DNA of 53,527 nucleotides, from NCBI GenBank assembly GCA_003246895.1, contig QKCL01000003.1:1-53527 (forward strand). Reading direction: 5' to 3'. The stretch comes from Spirochaetota bacterium. GTDB taxonomy: Bacteria; Spirochaetota; UBA4802; UBA5550. The position numbers and the translations under genes were made by a program. The notes under the pieces are model-generated. The model saw nothing but the letters and a program-made list of their open reading frames with translations. It was not told the DNA's origin and made no database searches. Shown here one piece after another: positions 1 to 7,673 of the stretch; the stretch's first letter is position 1, and each line of letters opens with the position of its first letter.

Positions 1-2
1 CT

Positions 3-116
3 ATTGAGAAAAATCCTGAACGATGGGGAAATAAAATCAGGATATGGGAAAGCAAGAATGTGGTTATTTTGAACTCGGAAGTCAGTCAGAAAAACAAATT
101 GAAAAAGGTCGCATAA
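3..116 (+). CDS. C-terminal tail of a truncated ORF, unknown
   Basis: A reading frame is open from the left edge and ends in TAA at 114-116, giving a 37-residue lysine-rich tail (begins IEKNPERWGN, ends KLKKVA). The IEKNPERWG stretch loosely resembles the NP-x-x-W segment near the end of some Y1 (REP-associated) transposase-like proteins, but the fragment is too short to assign. Base use is AT-rich like the lipoprotein gene that follows. It may be the real end of a gene cut by the window edge, or chance. Confidence 0.35.
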   Translation: MEKNPERWGNKIRIWESKNVVILNSEVSQKNKLKKVA

Positions 117-252
117 AACGCGTCATCTTTGTTGACACAAAGCAAAGGCCCGGGAATTCTATAAATGAACCAACGAATGGTCCATGACATAATAAGAGAA
201 GAAAGGTTTTAGAAATACAATATATTTTTATAAGACCCAAAGAGGAGTAACT

Positions 253-771
253 ATGGTTAAAAGAATTGTTTGGTTTTTTATAATATCAATTGCTTGTATT
301 TCTTGTGATAGTCCGCAAAAGATGAATTATTACTTAGGAGTTTGGAATCTTGGGAAGATCGTTAATGAGAAATATGCTTCGACTTTAACATTGAATGGGA
401 AGCATTATAAAGTATCTGATGGTTATATCGTAATTACTACAGGGAAAAAATATATGGGTGCGATTTATGATATTTCGGAAAATCTTCGTATTACGGAAAT
501 TAGTGGTAAGTACCCGATATTTAACTTAAAGGTTGTTCTGATTGATGTTGAGATTGAGAACAATAATGAAGTTGAGAAAAAGTATTTTGGAATTATTAAG
601 GTGCATTTTGTTAATCAGAATAAAATTTGGTTTGAGAATGCATTGAGTAAAGAACTAGATAACCTTTTAAAGGCTCAACATTTTAACATAAGATTCGGTC
701 CTGATAAAATTTATTATAGGGCAGAACAAATATCAAAAACCTTGTCAATGGATCCAAACATTTTACAATAA
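253..771 (+). CDS. Small lipoprotein, function unknown
   Basis: Encodes 172 residues with a basic N-terminus, a short hydrophobic core and a lipobox-like ACISC-D at residues 14-19, so it is probably cleaved by signal peptidase II and lipid-anchored. The mature part has alternating beta-type segments with many Asn, Lys and Tyr, and no domain I recognise. The start is supported by GAGGAG five bases upstream of the ATG. Codon use is AT-rich compared with genes from 1421 onward, which suggests separate ancestry. It stands alone: no partner follows for over 600 bp. A small hairpin (ATCGT/ACGAT) just past the stop could be a weak terminator. Confidence 0.75.
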   Translation: MVKRIVWFFIISIACISCDSPQKMNYYLGVWNLGKIVNEKYASTLTLNGKHYKVSDGYIVITTGKKYMGAIYDISENLRITEISGKYPIFNLKVVLIDVEIENNNEVEKKYFGIIKVHFVNQNKIWFENALSKELDNLLKAQHFNIRFGPDKIYYRAEQISKTLSMDPNILQ

Positions 772-968
772 TTATCGTTTCATGACGATTTATAAAATGT
801 TAATTTTCTCTGCAGTAGCATCACTGCCACAACTGTCCTTGGTGGCGAATAAAATAGATTTGTAGTTTATGCTGAAATATGCTAATAGAAATAATAAAGA
901 CGGCCTTCAGTACTTTTTATAGTTCAGTATAGGCAGATTTAAAAATTGTGCAGTGGTAGAGCAGAGAA

Positions 969-1023
969 GCTTGAGTAGGATGCTCAAGCCGGGTTTGTCC
1001 GCCATGGAGGCGATACAAACCCG
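969..1023. repeat. Tandem pair of perfect hairpins
   Basis: First stem: GCTTGAG at 969-975 pairs with CTCAAGC at 983-989 (7-nt loop). Immediately next to it, CGGGTTTGT at 990-998 pairs with ACAAACCCG at 1015-1023, and inside this stem CGCC (1000-1003) pairs with GGCG (1009-1012) around the loop ATGGA. The two stems abut with no spacer. The sequence just before, GCAGTGGTAGAGC, looks like a tRNA D-arm, but no acceptor or T arm follows. It is probably a structured RNA or a REP/BIME-like palindromic unit. Confidence 0.55.
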
Positions 1024-1115
1024 AATACAATCAGTTTGGGCTGTAAAAGGACCTGCAGGTTTTATATATCAGCAATGTATTGAAATACAGAAAAAATTCA
1101 GGATTCAGCCAGAGA

Positions 1116-1199
1116 GCCTCGCTGGCGAATGAGGCGAAGCCGCCACGGCGCTTGAGTGGCCGGGGGATCTATAAGGGGTATTCGGTAATACCCCTTATA
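1116..1199. repeat. GC-rich palindrome cluster with a 13-bp stem
   Basis: Contains GCCTC/GAGGC (1116-1120 and 1131-1135), GGCG-AAGC-CGCC (1133-1144), GCCAC/GTGGC (1142-1146 and 1156-1160) and a perfect 13-bp stem, TATAAGGGGTATT at 1170-1182 against AATACCCCTTATA at 1187-1199 with loop CGGT. The last stem is not followed by a T-run, so it is not a classical terminator. The overlapping first three stems imply mutually exclusive folds. Confidence 0.55.
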
Positions 1200-1355
1200 A
1201 TTATTTGTATGTTTTGTAAAACATGCACTTCTATTAACTTTGAAAAAGTTCAAGTTACAGAGTACCTCTCTTTTTACATTCAGGAGATGGGAGAAGGTAA
1301 TGGAGAATAAATACAGGGTATTTCATTTCAGAAATAAACAGAAACATCATCGTAG

Positions 1356-1395
1356 GGGCGTATCGTGATACGCCCATTTCAGAACAAAGAATGGG
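1356..1395. repeat. REP-like hairpin with alternative partner
   Basis: GGGCGTAT (1356-1363) pairs with ATACGCCC (1368-1375) around loop CGTG, and is preceded by GTAG. This form, GTAGGGGCG followed by a palindrome, is common in dispersed bacterial REP-like repeats. A second stem, CCCATT (1373-1378) with AATGGG (1390-1395), would compete with it. It lies just beyond the 3' end of the minus-strand radical SAM gene and may protect or terminate that transcript. Confidence 0.5.
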
Positions 1396-1420
1396 GACGC
1401 CCAACCATACATACGATGCC

Positions 1421-2947
1421 TCACGCAGCTCTTCCCCCGGGAAGGCCCTTTCCATGTGACCGGGAACGGGCATGAATTGCATAAAGAAGATAATGTTCGG
1501 CCGGAAGGTACGAATAAACCGATGGCGGCATTACCCATGTCTTTATCTTATCCCAGCGTGCCAGTTCATCCCCGCCTGCGGAAGGATGCCACTGGTTTTC
1601 GTATAACTGTGAGAAGTTTCTACGGTATGTGAAAACCGGTTTGCCTGAAATCATGCAGAGCGTTTCCGGTTCTTCCATGCGGAGATTATACCTTGAACCC
1701 TGTTTCCCGAAGGGTGTATTCTCAAATAGCACAAAATTACTCTCTGTCATTGATGTCGTGAAAGGGGAAACCCTGTTTAAGAAATTAATGGTCCGGTTGA
1801 AGTCATCATGGGATGTTTCCGGCAGGCCGAATATCATCATGAGCATATTGATAATGCCGGCGTTATGTGAATTTTCAAGTATCCATTCAATGCCGGGGGT
1901 ATTGGTTCCCTTGCCGCAGATGTCGAGCAGGCGGTCCGAGCCTGATTCAACTCCCCAGCTTATCCATGCGCAGCCCCCCCTTGACAGAGTGTCAAATGAA
2001 TCGGCATTGAAGTCCTTTTCGTATGGCCGGCCCATGAAGTGATATGAAATGGAACTGTTCCGTAAAGAGAGTTCATTGCCGATTTTTACTGCATCGCTTC
2101 CATTTATGTACTGGTCTGTGAGATAAAAGGAGCTGCAGTTATATTTTGATTTATAGTGCTCAAGTTCATCGGAAAAGGCGGAAATCTCCTTGGCCCTGTA
2201 CCCGGCAAAGCTGAAATTATGTGCGCAGAATCTGCACCTGCGCCATTTGCAGTCCCTTGAAAATGCAGCGGGGAGAACAGGTTCCGGCGTAAAGTAATCA
2301 TCAAGATTGAAATATGAAAAGTCGGCCATCCCGGGAACTGGGTGTGTGGGTTCAATGGATGTGCCTGTGAGGAGAGACAGTACTGCCTCTTCCCCCTCTC
2401 CCTGAAGAAAACCGTCTATGAAATCAATACCTGAAAACTGATTCAGGTCAAGGGCGGATAATGCCGCGCCGCCGCAGTAAACGGTGAACCCGTATTTGTA
2501 CATTTTCAGAAACCGGGTAAATGCAAGTATGTATAACAGCTGGGGCAGAAACATTGCGGAGAATAACAGTGTGTCGGCCTGAAACGTCTGAATCGACCTG
2601 ACATGTTCCAGAAAATGCTCTTCAAGAAGGGGCGGCAGGTTTCCGGTGTTGAGGAAGGTTCTGCACTGGGACTCCAGTTTCTGCTGCCATGAAAAGGCCT
2701 CTCCTCTCCACCTGAGGTTATCGAGATAACTTTCAGGGTTATAGAAATTCCCCTCTTCATTGCGGGTGAATGATTTCCATCTTTTCGCTGCCGTGTCTTT
2801 TCCGACTTCAAGGTTCCAGCTTGTCATGTTAAGGTCAAGAGCCGGTAGAGTAGTTCCTCTTTCATTTGCATATTGGCTGAGTACAGAAATGCCGAATGGC
2901 ATATAGGACGGCTGTGCAGGCGGAGTAAAAAGGAGTAAAGGATTCAT
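1421..2947 (-). CDS. B12-binding-type radical SAM protein
   Basis: About 508 residues. The N-terminus (LLLFTPPAQPSYMPFGISVL) has the look of a cobalamin-binding Rossmann domain, and the centre carries the radical-SAM cluster motif at residues 233-241: C-x4-C-x2-C (CKWRRCRFC), followed by AHNFSF. This spacing differs from the usual C-x3-C-x2-C and matches B12-type groups such as the RiPP-maturation radical SAM proteins with GCWWxxCxFC. Downstream, WGVESGSDRLL and a GLPETSHDDF segment fit the TIM-barrel half. The start is set at 2947: GAGGG lies six bases upstream, whereas the ATG at 2959 has no ribosome binding site. No precursor peptide or partner gene is visible nearby, so the substrate is unknown. 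Confidence 0.8.
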   Translation of the reverse strand: MNPLLLFTPPAQPSYMPFGISVLSQYANERGTTLPALDLNMTSWNLEVGKDTAAKRWKSFTRNEEGNFYNPESYLDNLRWRGEAFSWQQKLESQCRTFLNTGNLPPLLEEHFLEHVRSIQTFQADTLLFSAMFLPQLLYILAFTRFLKMYKYGFTVYCGGAALSALDLNQFSGIDFIDGFLQGEGEEAVLSLLTGTSIEPTHPVPGMADFSYFNLDDYFTPEPVLPAAFSRDCKWRRCRFCAHNFSFAGYRAKEISAFSDELEHYKSKYNCSSFYLTDQYINGSDAVKIGNELSLRNSSISYHFMGRPYEKDFNADSFDTLSRGGCAWISWGVESGSDRLLDICGKGTNTPGIEWILENSHNAGIINMLMMIFGLPETSHDDFNRTINFLNRVSPFTTSMTESNFVLFENTPFGKQGSRYNLRMEEPETLCMISGKPVFTYRRNFSQLYENQWHPSAGGDELARWDKIKTWVMPPSVYSYLPAEHYLLYAIHARSRSHGKGLPGGRAA

Positions 2948-3372
2948 CTCATCCCTCATATTAAATAATAAGAGTCATCTCTCCGGAACGGTACTTTTGT
3001 CAATCAATATGCGGGGTGTGAATTACCGGTTTTTCATGAAATTACGGTTCCAGAGGAAGGATGCATTCCGGGGATCATCCATTTCCCCTGAACCTGTAAA
3101 GGCTTATATCTCCTTCATATCCCTGACTGAAATTAATATTTAATTGACTCTTTGAGTGAAATATCAGATCAATTGACAGGAGATATTTTCTCCTTCCATG
3201 CCTTAACGGGACGGTGCCGCTGCAGAATTTGTAAGTGCCGCTGCTGACAGAAACCGGATGGGTGAGGGTATAATCTCCTTTTAAAAAGAAAGAACCCGGT
3301 ATCTGACAGATGCCGGAAGCTGTTATAAAATCATAAACCGCCCATGCGGAGAAAAACCTACCGGAGGAAAAG
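2948..3372. other. Divergent intergenic region upstream of glcD-like gene
   Basis: These 425 bases separate the divergent radical SAM and oxidase genes, so both promoters should lie here, but I see no clear -35/-10 pair. A short perfect inverted repeat AGGAGA-TATTT-TCTCCT sits at 3178-3194, next to TTGACA at 3173-3178. It could be an operator. The word TCTCCTT occurs three times (3109, 3189 and 3274) at about 80-bp spacing. No gene is supported. Confidence 0.4.
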
Positions 3373-4785
3373 ATGATTACAGAAGAGATAAAAAATAAAC
3401 TGCGCGCCATTGTGGGGAGTGAGTATGTGCTGGACTCAGAGATCGACCGGTTCGGGTACTCATACGATTCATCCTTTGTGCAGTTTTCCGAAAGCAACCA
3501 GCCCGATGTAATTGTACGCCCGGCAAATACCAAAGAGGTATCTGCCGTCATGTCCCTGGCCTCGTCAATGGGCATACCTGTCACGGCCCGGGGCACATCC
3601 AGCGGACGAACAGGCGGAAGTATTCCGGTTTCGGGAGGTATTGCGCTCTCACTCACCCGCATGGACAAAATTATAGAATTTGACGAGCGCAACATGATGG
3701 TCACAGTTGGGCCTGGCATGCGCACAATGGAGCTATATAATCACTGCGCCGAAAAGGGGCTTTTCTATCCGCCTGACCCTGCCAGCTGGAAATATTCAAC
3801 CATAGGCGGAAACATTGCCGAAAACGCAGGGGGCATGCGTGCGGTAAAATACGGTGTCACAAATAATTATGTCATGGGTCTTGAGGTGGTTCTTGCGGAT
3901 GGTTCTGTGATCAGGACAGGGGGCAAGGCCATAAAGAATGTTACAGGCTATAACCTCACACAGCTCTTTGTGGGATCAGAAGGGACTCTGGGGATTGTTA
4001 CGGAGATAGTTCTACGGCTCATACCAATGCCCGCGGCGCGGAACACCATGCAGCTCATGTTTCCGGACATTGAACAGGCCTGCGGCACAATTCACGCCAT
4101 GCTCCAGTCTGGACTTGTCCCTGCAGCTGCAGAACTCATGGACCACACAAGCATACAGGCCGTTGCCCGGCACAGGAGCCTGAACATAGACCCTGCAATC
4201 GGTGCCTGTGTAATAATTGAGATAGACGGAGAGGATGATGCTGCTCTGCAGAAACAGGCCTCCGGCATTGAGGAGACTGCGCGACGTTTCAGCGCAATTG
4301 AGGTGCGCACTGCAGCAAACCAGGCCGAGTCCGATGATATCTGGTCAATCAGGAGGGGCTTAAGCTCGGCAGTGGGAGCCATGGCTCCGAACCGTTTCGG
4401 CGAAGACATTTCCGTGCCGAGGGATGCCTTCCCGGATATGGTGCGCCGGATACGGGACATATCTGAGAAATACAGTTTAACCATTGCTGTATACGGCCAT
4501 GCAGGGGACGGGAATCTCCACCCCTCAGTGCTCTGCGACATGTCAAACCCTGAACATGCAGGCAAGGTTCATACTGCAATCGGAGAGATCTTTGACGCTG
4601 CTCTTCAGGTTGGAGGCACTCTTTCCGGGGAGCACGGCATAGGCATAACCAAACGTTCATACACTGAAAAAGCACTGGGTACTGCGGGCATTGAGGCGCA
4701 TAAGGCAATCAAGGCAGCCCTTGACCCCAAAGGGATTCTGAACCCGGGAAAGATATGGGAACAACCCGTTAAGGAGGGGAACTGA
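3373..4785 (+). CDS. FAD-linked 2-hydroxyacid oxidase/dehydrogenase (GlcD-like)
   Basis: 470 residues, the usual length of glycolate oxidase GlcD and D-lactate dehydrogenase subunits. An FAD-binding PCMH domain covers about residues 35-215 (TARGTSSGRTGGSIP, IGGNIAENAGGMRAVKYG, LFVGSEGTLGIVTEIVLR). The C-terminal FAD-oxidase domain holds YGHAGDGNLHP near 374-384 and SGEHGIGITK near 418-427. These are the family's conserved cofactor and substrate-site segments. It should oxidise glycolate or D-lactate to the keto acid and pass electrons to the Fe-S protein encoded two bases downstream. The start follows GGAGG. The exact substrate cannot be told from sequence. Confidence 0.9.
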   Translation: MITEEIKNKLRAIVGSEYVLDSEIDRFGYSYDSSFVQFSESNQPDVIVRPANTKEVSAVMSLASSMGIPVTARGTSSGRTGGSIPVSGGIALSLTRMDKIIEFDERNMMVTVGPGMRTMELYNHCAEKGLFYPPDPASWKYSTIGGNIAENAGGMRAVKYGVTNNYVMGLEVVLADGSVIRTGGKAIKNVTGYNLTQLFVGSEGTLGIVTEIVLRLIPMPAARNTMQLMFPDIEQACGTIHAMLQSGLVPAAAELMDHTSIQAVARHRSLNIDPAIGACVIIEIDGEDDAALQKQASGIEETARRFSAIEVRTAANQAESDDIWSIRRGLSSAVGAMAPNRFGEDISVPRDAFPDMVRRIRDISEKYSLTIAVYGHAGDGNLHPSVLCDMSNPEHAGKVHTAIGEIFDAALQVGGTLSGEHGIGITKRSYTEKALGTAGIEAHKAIKAALDPKGILNPGKIWEQPVKEGN

Positions 4786-4787
4786 CC

Positions 4788-6014
4788 ATGGCTGAAATGA
4801 AGAAACTCCTCATTGATGCGGCTGCAATAGCCCGTGAATGCGACCGGTGCGGAAACTGCACAACAGTATGCCCCCTTTATGGGGAGATCGATATAGAATC
4901 ATCGGCGGCAAGGGGAAAGAATAACCTCACACTTGGCCTTGCTGCGGGTGTGGTCAAGGCATCTCCTGCACTGCTCAAGGCTGCCAATTTCTGCCTCCTC
5001 TGCCGTACATGCGCAGAGAACTGCCCCACAAAGGTCAGGACAGATGAGGTAATGATTGCACTGCGTCAGCATCTCACAGATGAGCTCGGCGGCCTCACTG
5101 CGAAGTACAGAATGCTTGGTACTATAATGAAAACAAGGCCCCTTGTGAAGCTGGCTGCATTTTCCATGGCGGTTATGCGTTTCCTCCACATAAACCGTTT
5201 TGTTCCCCGGGGGCTTGTTCCCAATGAAAACAGGCGCAGCAGTTTTACGGCTGCATATGCCGGCCCTGCGCTGCTTGGTCAGCCTGTTGTTCCATGGGAA
5301 AGTACAATTGCTCATGACAGCAGAGTTGCCTATTTCCACGGCTGCGGCATGGACATGATGTTCCCCGACGCTGCCGGAAGTTCTATAAAGCTTCTTGAAA
5401 AAACAGCCCCGGGAAAAATACAGGATCTGGCAAATAAATGCTGCGGTCTCATACACCTGGCCCACGGCATGCGCAACGATTTTATTGACCTTGCGAAGGA
5501 GAATATCCGGCTCTATGAAAATACTGATATCATTGTAACGGACTGCGCCAGCTGCAGCAGCACACTGAAGCACACTGCACAGTACTTTGAAGATGATCCT
5601 GAGTGGAGGGACAGGGCAGAGGAGTTCAGCAGCAAGGTAATGGATATTACAGAGTATCTGACCAGGGCCGGTTACAGGCCTCAGCAGAGGGAGGGCGTGC
5701 GCCTGACTTTCCATGAACCATGTCACCTCGGCCGGGGACAGGGGCTCAGGAGCCAGCCCAGGGAACTGTTAAAGTCGGCCGGGGAATATGTTGAGATGAC
5801 AGGGGCGGATGTCTGCTGTGGAGGGTCGGGTTCATTTCATCTGGACTATCCGGAGGTTTCTGAACGGATGCTTGAAAAGAAGCGTGGGAACATTGAGAAG
5901 ACCGGCGCAGCCATTGTTGTAACGGAATGCCCCGCATGCCTTGCACGTATGCAGAAAGCTTCGCGCGACAGCAACGGTAAATTTATCGCAATGCATATCA
6001 GTCAGGTGATCTAG
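4788..6014 (+). CDS. Fe-S oxidoreductase partner of GlcD (GlcF/LldE-like)
   Basis: 408 residues. Two N-terminal [4Fe-4S] ferredoxin motifs are complete: C18-x2-C21-x2-C24-x3-C28 and C69-x2-C72-x2-C75-x3-C79. Two CCG cysteine-rich domains follow, with NKCCG plus a downstream TDCASC segment, and FHEPCHLG followed by VCCGGSG, as in GlcF and the heterodisulfide-reductase HdrD family. It should carry electrons from the flavoprotein upstream to a quinone or other carrier. The ATG at 4788 is preceded by GGAGG and starts right after the upstream stop, so translation is probably coupled. There is no GlcE homologue here, so this is a two-subunit enzyme. Confidence 0.9.
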   Translation: MAEMKKLLIDAAAIARECDRCGNCTTVCPLYGEIDIESSAARGKNNLTLGLAAGVVKASPALLKAANFCLLCRTCAENCPTKVRTDEVMIALRQHLTDELGGLTAKYRMLGTIMKTRPLVKLAAFSMAVMRFLHINRFVPRGLVPNENRRSSFTAAYAGPALLGQPVVPWESTIAHDSRVAYFHGCGMDMMFPDAAGSSIKLLEKTAPGKIQDLANKCCGLIHLAHGMRNDFIDLAKENIRLYENTDIIVTDCASCSSTLKHTAQYFEDDPEWRDRAEEFSSKVMDITEYLTRAGYRPQQREGVRLTFHEPCHLGRGQGLRSQPRELLKSAGEYVEMTGADVCCGGSGSFHLDYPEVSERMLEKKRGNIEKTGAAIVVTECPACLARMQKASRDSNGKFIAMHISQVI

Positions 6015-6211
6015 AGGTATCCTGTATACATAAAATCCCCCTTCGAAGTATCCGGGCGGGGAGTGTTGATGGAAATAAAGAATTACATAATGACGGGAGT
6101 ACCGGTTCAGGTGTTCTGTTCAGTTCTGCAGCGGGAGAAGAAATCTCCCTCTGAATTCTGCTTCAATGGGCTTTTGAGGAGTTCCTGTTCACAGGTGAGT
6201 TATCCGGATTT

Positions 6212-6391
6212 TTATGGGTTGCCGCTGTCTCCGTTCTCTTTTTTTATGAAGAGATTGCAGTATCCTGTTTCAGATACCCTGTGTCCAAAACAGTCACCGC
6301 TGCCGTCCATGAATCCGTTGGCCATGAAATTTTTGCAGTCCCGGCAGGTGCAGCTTTTATCGCAGTGTCTGTCTTTATAACAGATTTTCAT
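6212..6391 (-). CDS. Small Cys-rich protein, unknown
   Basis: 59 residues beginning MKICYKDRHC. It has seven or more cysteines in the pattern C-x4-C-x3-C-x-C-x2-C followed by GDCFGH and GYCNLF, typical of a small metal-binding or disulfide-rich cytoplasmic protein. I do not recognise the family. The longer open frame reaches 6487, but the start is set at 6391 because AGGGGG lies eight bases upstream and a good promoter (6426-6454) would begin transcription inside the longer version. The gene stands alone between the GlcF-like gene and a CsgG-like gene. Confidence 0.6.
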   Translation of the reverse strand: MKICYKDRHCDKSCTCRDCKNFMANGFMDGSGDCFGHRVSETGYCNLFIKKENGDSGNP

Positions 6392-6425
6392 TAAGTCGAC
6401 CCCCTTTCTCCCTGTCTTTTTTATT

Positions 6426-6454
6426 ATAATACCTTTTTCTGCATGGTAAATCAA
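6426..6454 (-). promoter_or_regulatory. Sigma70-type promoter of small Cys-rich gene
   Basis: On the minus strand, TTGATT (6454-6449), a 17-nt spacer and TATTAT (6431-6426) match the -35/-10 consensus at 5 of 6 positions each. Predicted transcription start is about 25 bases upstream of the ATG at 6391, which supports the short start. Confidence 0.5.
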
Positions 6455-6618
6455 GACCTTTTCTTCAGCCCGTGACTTTATGTCCATGAAGAGATAGAAA
6501 AATGCACATATTTTCTCTTTTATTTTTAATCTATGGAAAATATCAGGAGCAGATCCTGTCTGTTTCCTGCGCGAAAGGGCGGGCCGTAGTGTTTTAGCGT
6601 TATATATTTCTCAATGGT

Positions 6619-6654
6619 AAAATCCTGCTGCATATAAACCTGTTCAGCAGGATT
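6619..6654 (-). terminator. Terminator-like hairpin after CsgG-like gene
   Basis: AATCCTGCTG (6621-6630) pairs perfectly with CAGCAGGATT (6645-6654) around a 14-nt loop. On the minus strand the stem runs into TTTT (6622-6619). It lies 38 bases past the stop of the minus-strand gene. The loop is large and the T-run short, so strength is uncertain. Confidence 0.4.
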
Positions 6655-6692
6655 CTGGGGCAGAATGTATGCTTACGGCTCGGACTGAAATA

Positions 6693-7559
6693 TTATTTAA
6701 TTTTTTCTGCAGTGCATCTGTAGTATTTGTCCATTGCATCAAGCCTTGATCTTGATCCTTTCCCCATGCTTGTGTAATTGAAAAAAAGGAGTCCCCTGTT
6801 CAGATAAATTGTTCCCTCCAGAACTCTGGTGAGTTTTTTGAATGCAACAGGTTTTTCATCGAAAAACATCTGCATGGGCCTGTAGTCTATGCTGTTTTTT
6901 TCGATTCTGTATCTCCCCCTGATTTCAACAAAGGTATCTGAATTGTTCACAAGAAACAGCGAGAATGAACCGTCATCCCTTAATTCGATCTTTTCATATT
7001 TCATATCCATTTCCAGAAGATAGGGCGCAGTTGAAGTTACTTTCCATACACCATGAAATGGAGATGAGGCTTTGTTCTTTTTTCCGCTGTCATGGTAGGA
7101 GTAGCTGTAGGAAACGACCCTGATAATTTTTCCTGATTTTGTGTCTATGGCCTTTACTGTAATTTCCGCGCCTTTTTCTGTACGGTAAAGACTTCCGGTA
7201 ATTACAGCATCAACCGATAGAATATTTCCGATTTTCTGTGCGTCCCTGGATTCAATGATGCCGATCATCGAGAGCTCCTTCTCCCTCATGATTGAATCCA
7301 GTTTTTCCCTCTCCACAAGTGTGAGACTGCCTTTTTCGGAGAGTGCGGCAGAGAACTTTGCGGTTGATATGGAACCGTAATGTGAATCTGAAAACCCCAG
7401 TGCCTCAAATGGGATCACTGCAACAGTTTTATTTTTCAGTTTTGAACTGATGGCGGAAATATCATCGGCAGCCTTTCTGAATGTTTTGCCTGCATCATCT
7501 GCAGCGTAGGCACTGCCTATTATTAAAATTGAAAAAATAAATGTCATGATTGTCTTCAT
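6693..7559 (-). CDS. Exported CsgG/FlgO-like domain protein with lipocalin-like C-terminus
   Basis: 288 residues with a standard Sec signal peptide ending SAYA-A near residue 19. Residues ~35-150 resemble the CsgG/FlgO/TolB-N group of envelope proteins: KTVAVIPFE, FSAALSEKGSLTLVEREKLD, IGNILSVDAVITGSLY, and a strand ending in DTKSGKII. Residues ~165-288 form a separate beta-rich part starting FHGVWKV and containing IRGRYRIEKNSIDY, similar to small lipocalin-like domains. There is no lipobox Cys, so it is probably periplasmic rather than a true CsgG pore. The combination suggests ligand or lipid handling in the periplasm. The start is the ATG before MKTIMTF. Confidence 0.65.
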   Translation of the reverse strand: MKTIMTFIFSILIIGSAYAADDAGKTFRKAADDISAISSKLKNKTVAVIPFEALGFSDSHYGSISTAKFSAALSEKGSLTLVEREKLDSIMREKELSMIGIIESRDAQKIGNILSVDAVITGSLYRTEKGAEITVKAIDTKSGKIIRVVSYSYSYHDSGKKNKASSPFHGVWKVTSTAPYLLEMDMKYEKIELRDDGSFSLFLVNNSDTFVEIRGRYRIEKNSIDYRPMQMFFDEKPVAFKKLTRVLEGTIYLNRGLLFFNYTSMGKGSRSRLDAMDKYYRCTAEKIK

Positions 7560-7673
7560 TAAAAGTTTTTATCTCCTTCATAAAACTGAAAAGTTAACAG
7601 CTGTTTATATATGATAATATGCATCCGGGTTAAAAACATTTTTAAGTATCTTAAAGTTGCTGGAAATACAAAA

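Larger units (their letters stand above)
772..1420. other. Gene-free, hairpin-rich intergenic region
   Basis: No convincing coding region lies in these 649 bases; the open frame at 1080-1310 has no ribosome binding site, runs through the palindromes and has no plausible protein character. The stretch holds at least six separate inverted repeats between 969 and 1395 (listed separately) and a perfect 10-bp palindrome, ACCTGCAGGT, at 1051-1060. It separates the AT-rich left end from the more typical sequence that begins with the radical SAM gene, so it could be the edge of an inserted or repetitive element. Confidence 0.6.
6392..6692. other. Intergenic region with promoter and terminator
   Basis: Holds the promoter of the small Cys-rich gene at its left side and a terminator-like inverted repeat at 6619-6654 at its right side. 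Nothing else is supported; the middle part (6470-6600) has no conserved-looking frame. Confidence 0.4.

Noticed and set aside
945-990. tRNA-like segment (D-arm word GCAGTGGTAGAGC)
   Set aside because: No acceptor stem, anticodon arm or T arm can be formed around it; the following sequence folds into unrelated hairpins.
1080-1310. Open frame of 76 codons across the palindromes
   Set aside because: No ribosome binding site, and the sequence is explained by inverted repeats.
3075-3372. Minus-strand frame upstream of the GlcD-like gene with protein-like beta-strand pattern (end of frame 3075-3725)
   Set aside because: It looks somewhat protein-like in the intergenic part but has no start codon with a binding site there, and the rest is antisense to glcD. 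At most a gene remnant.
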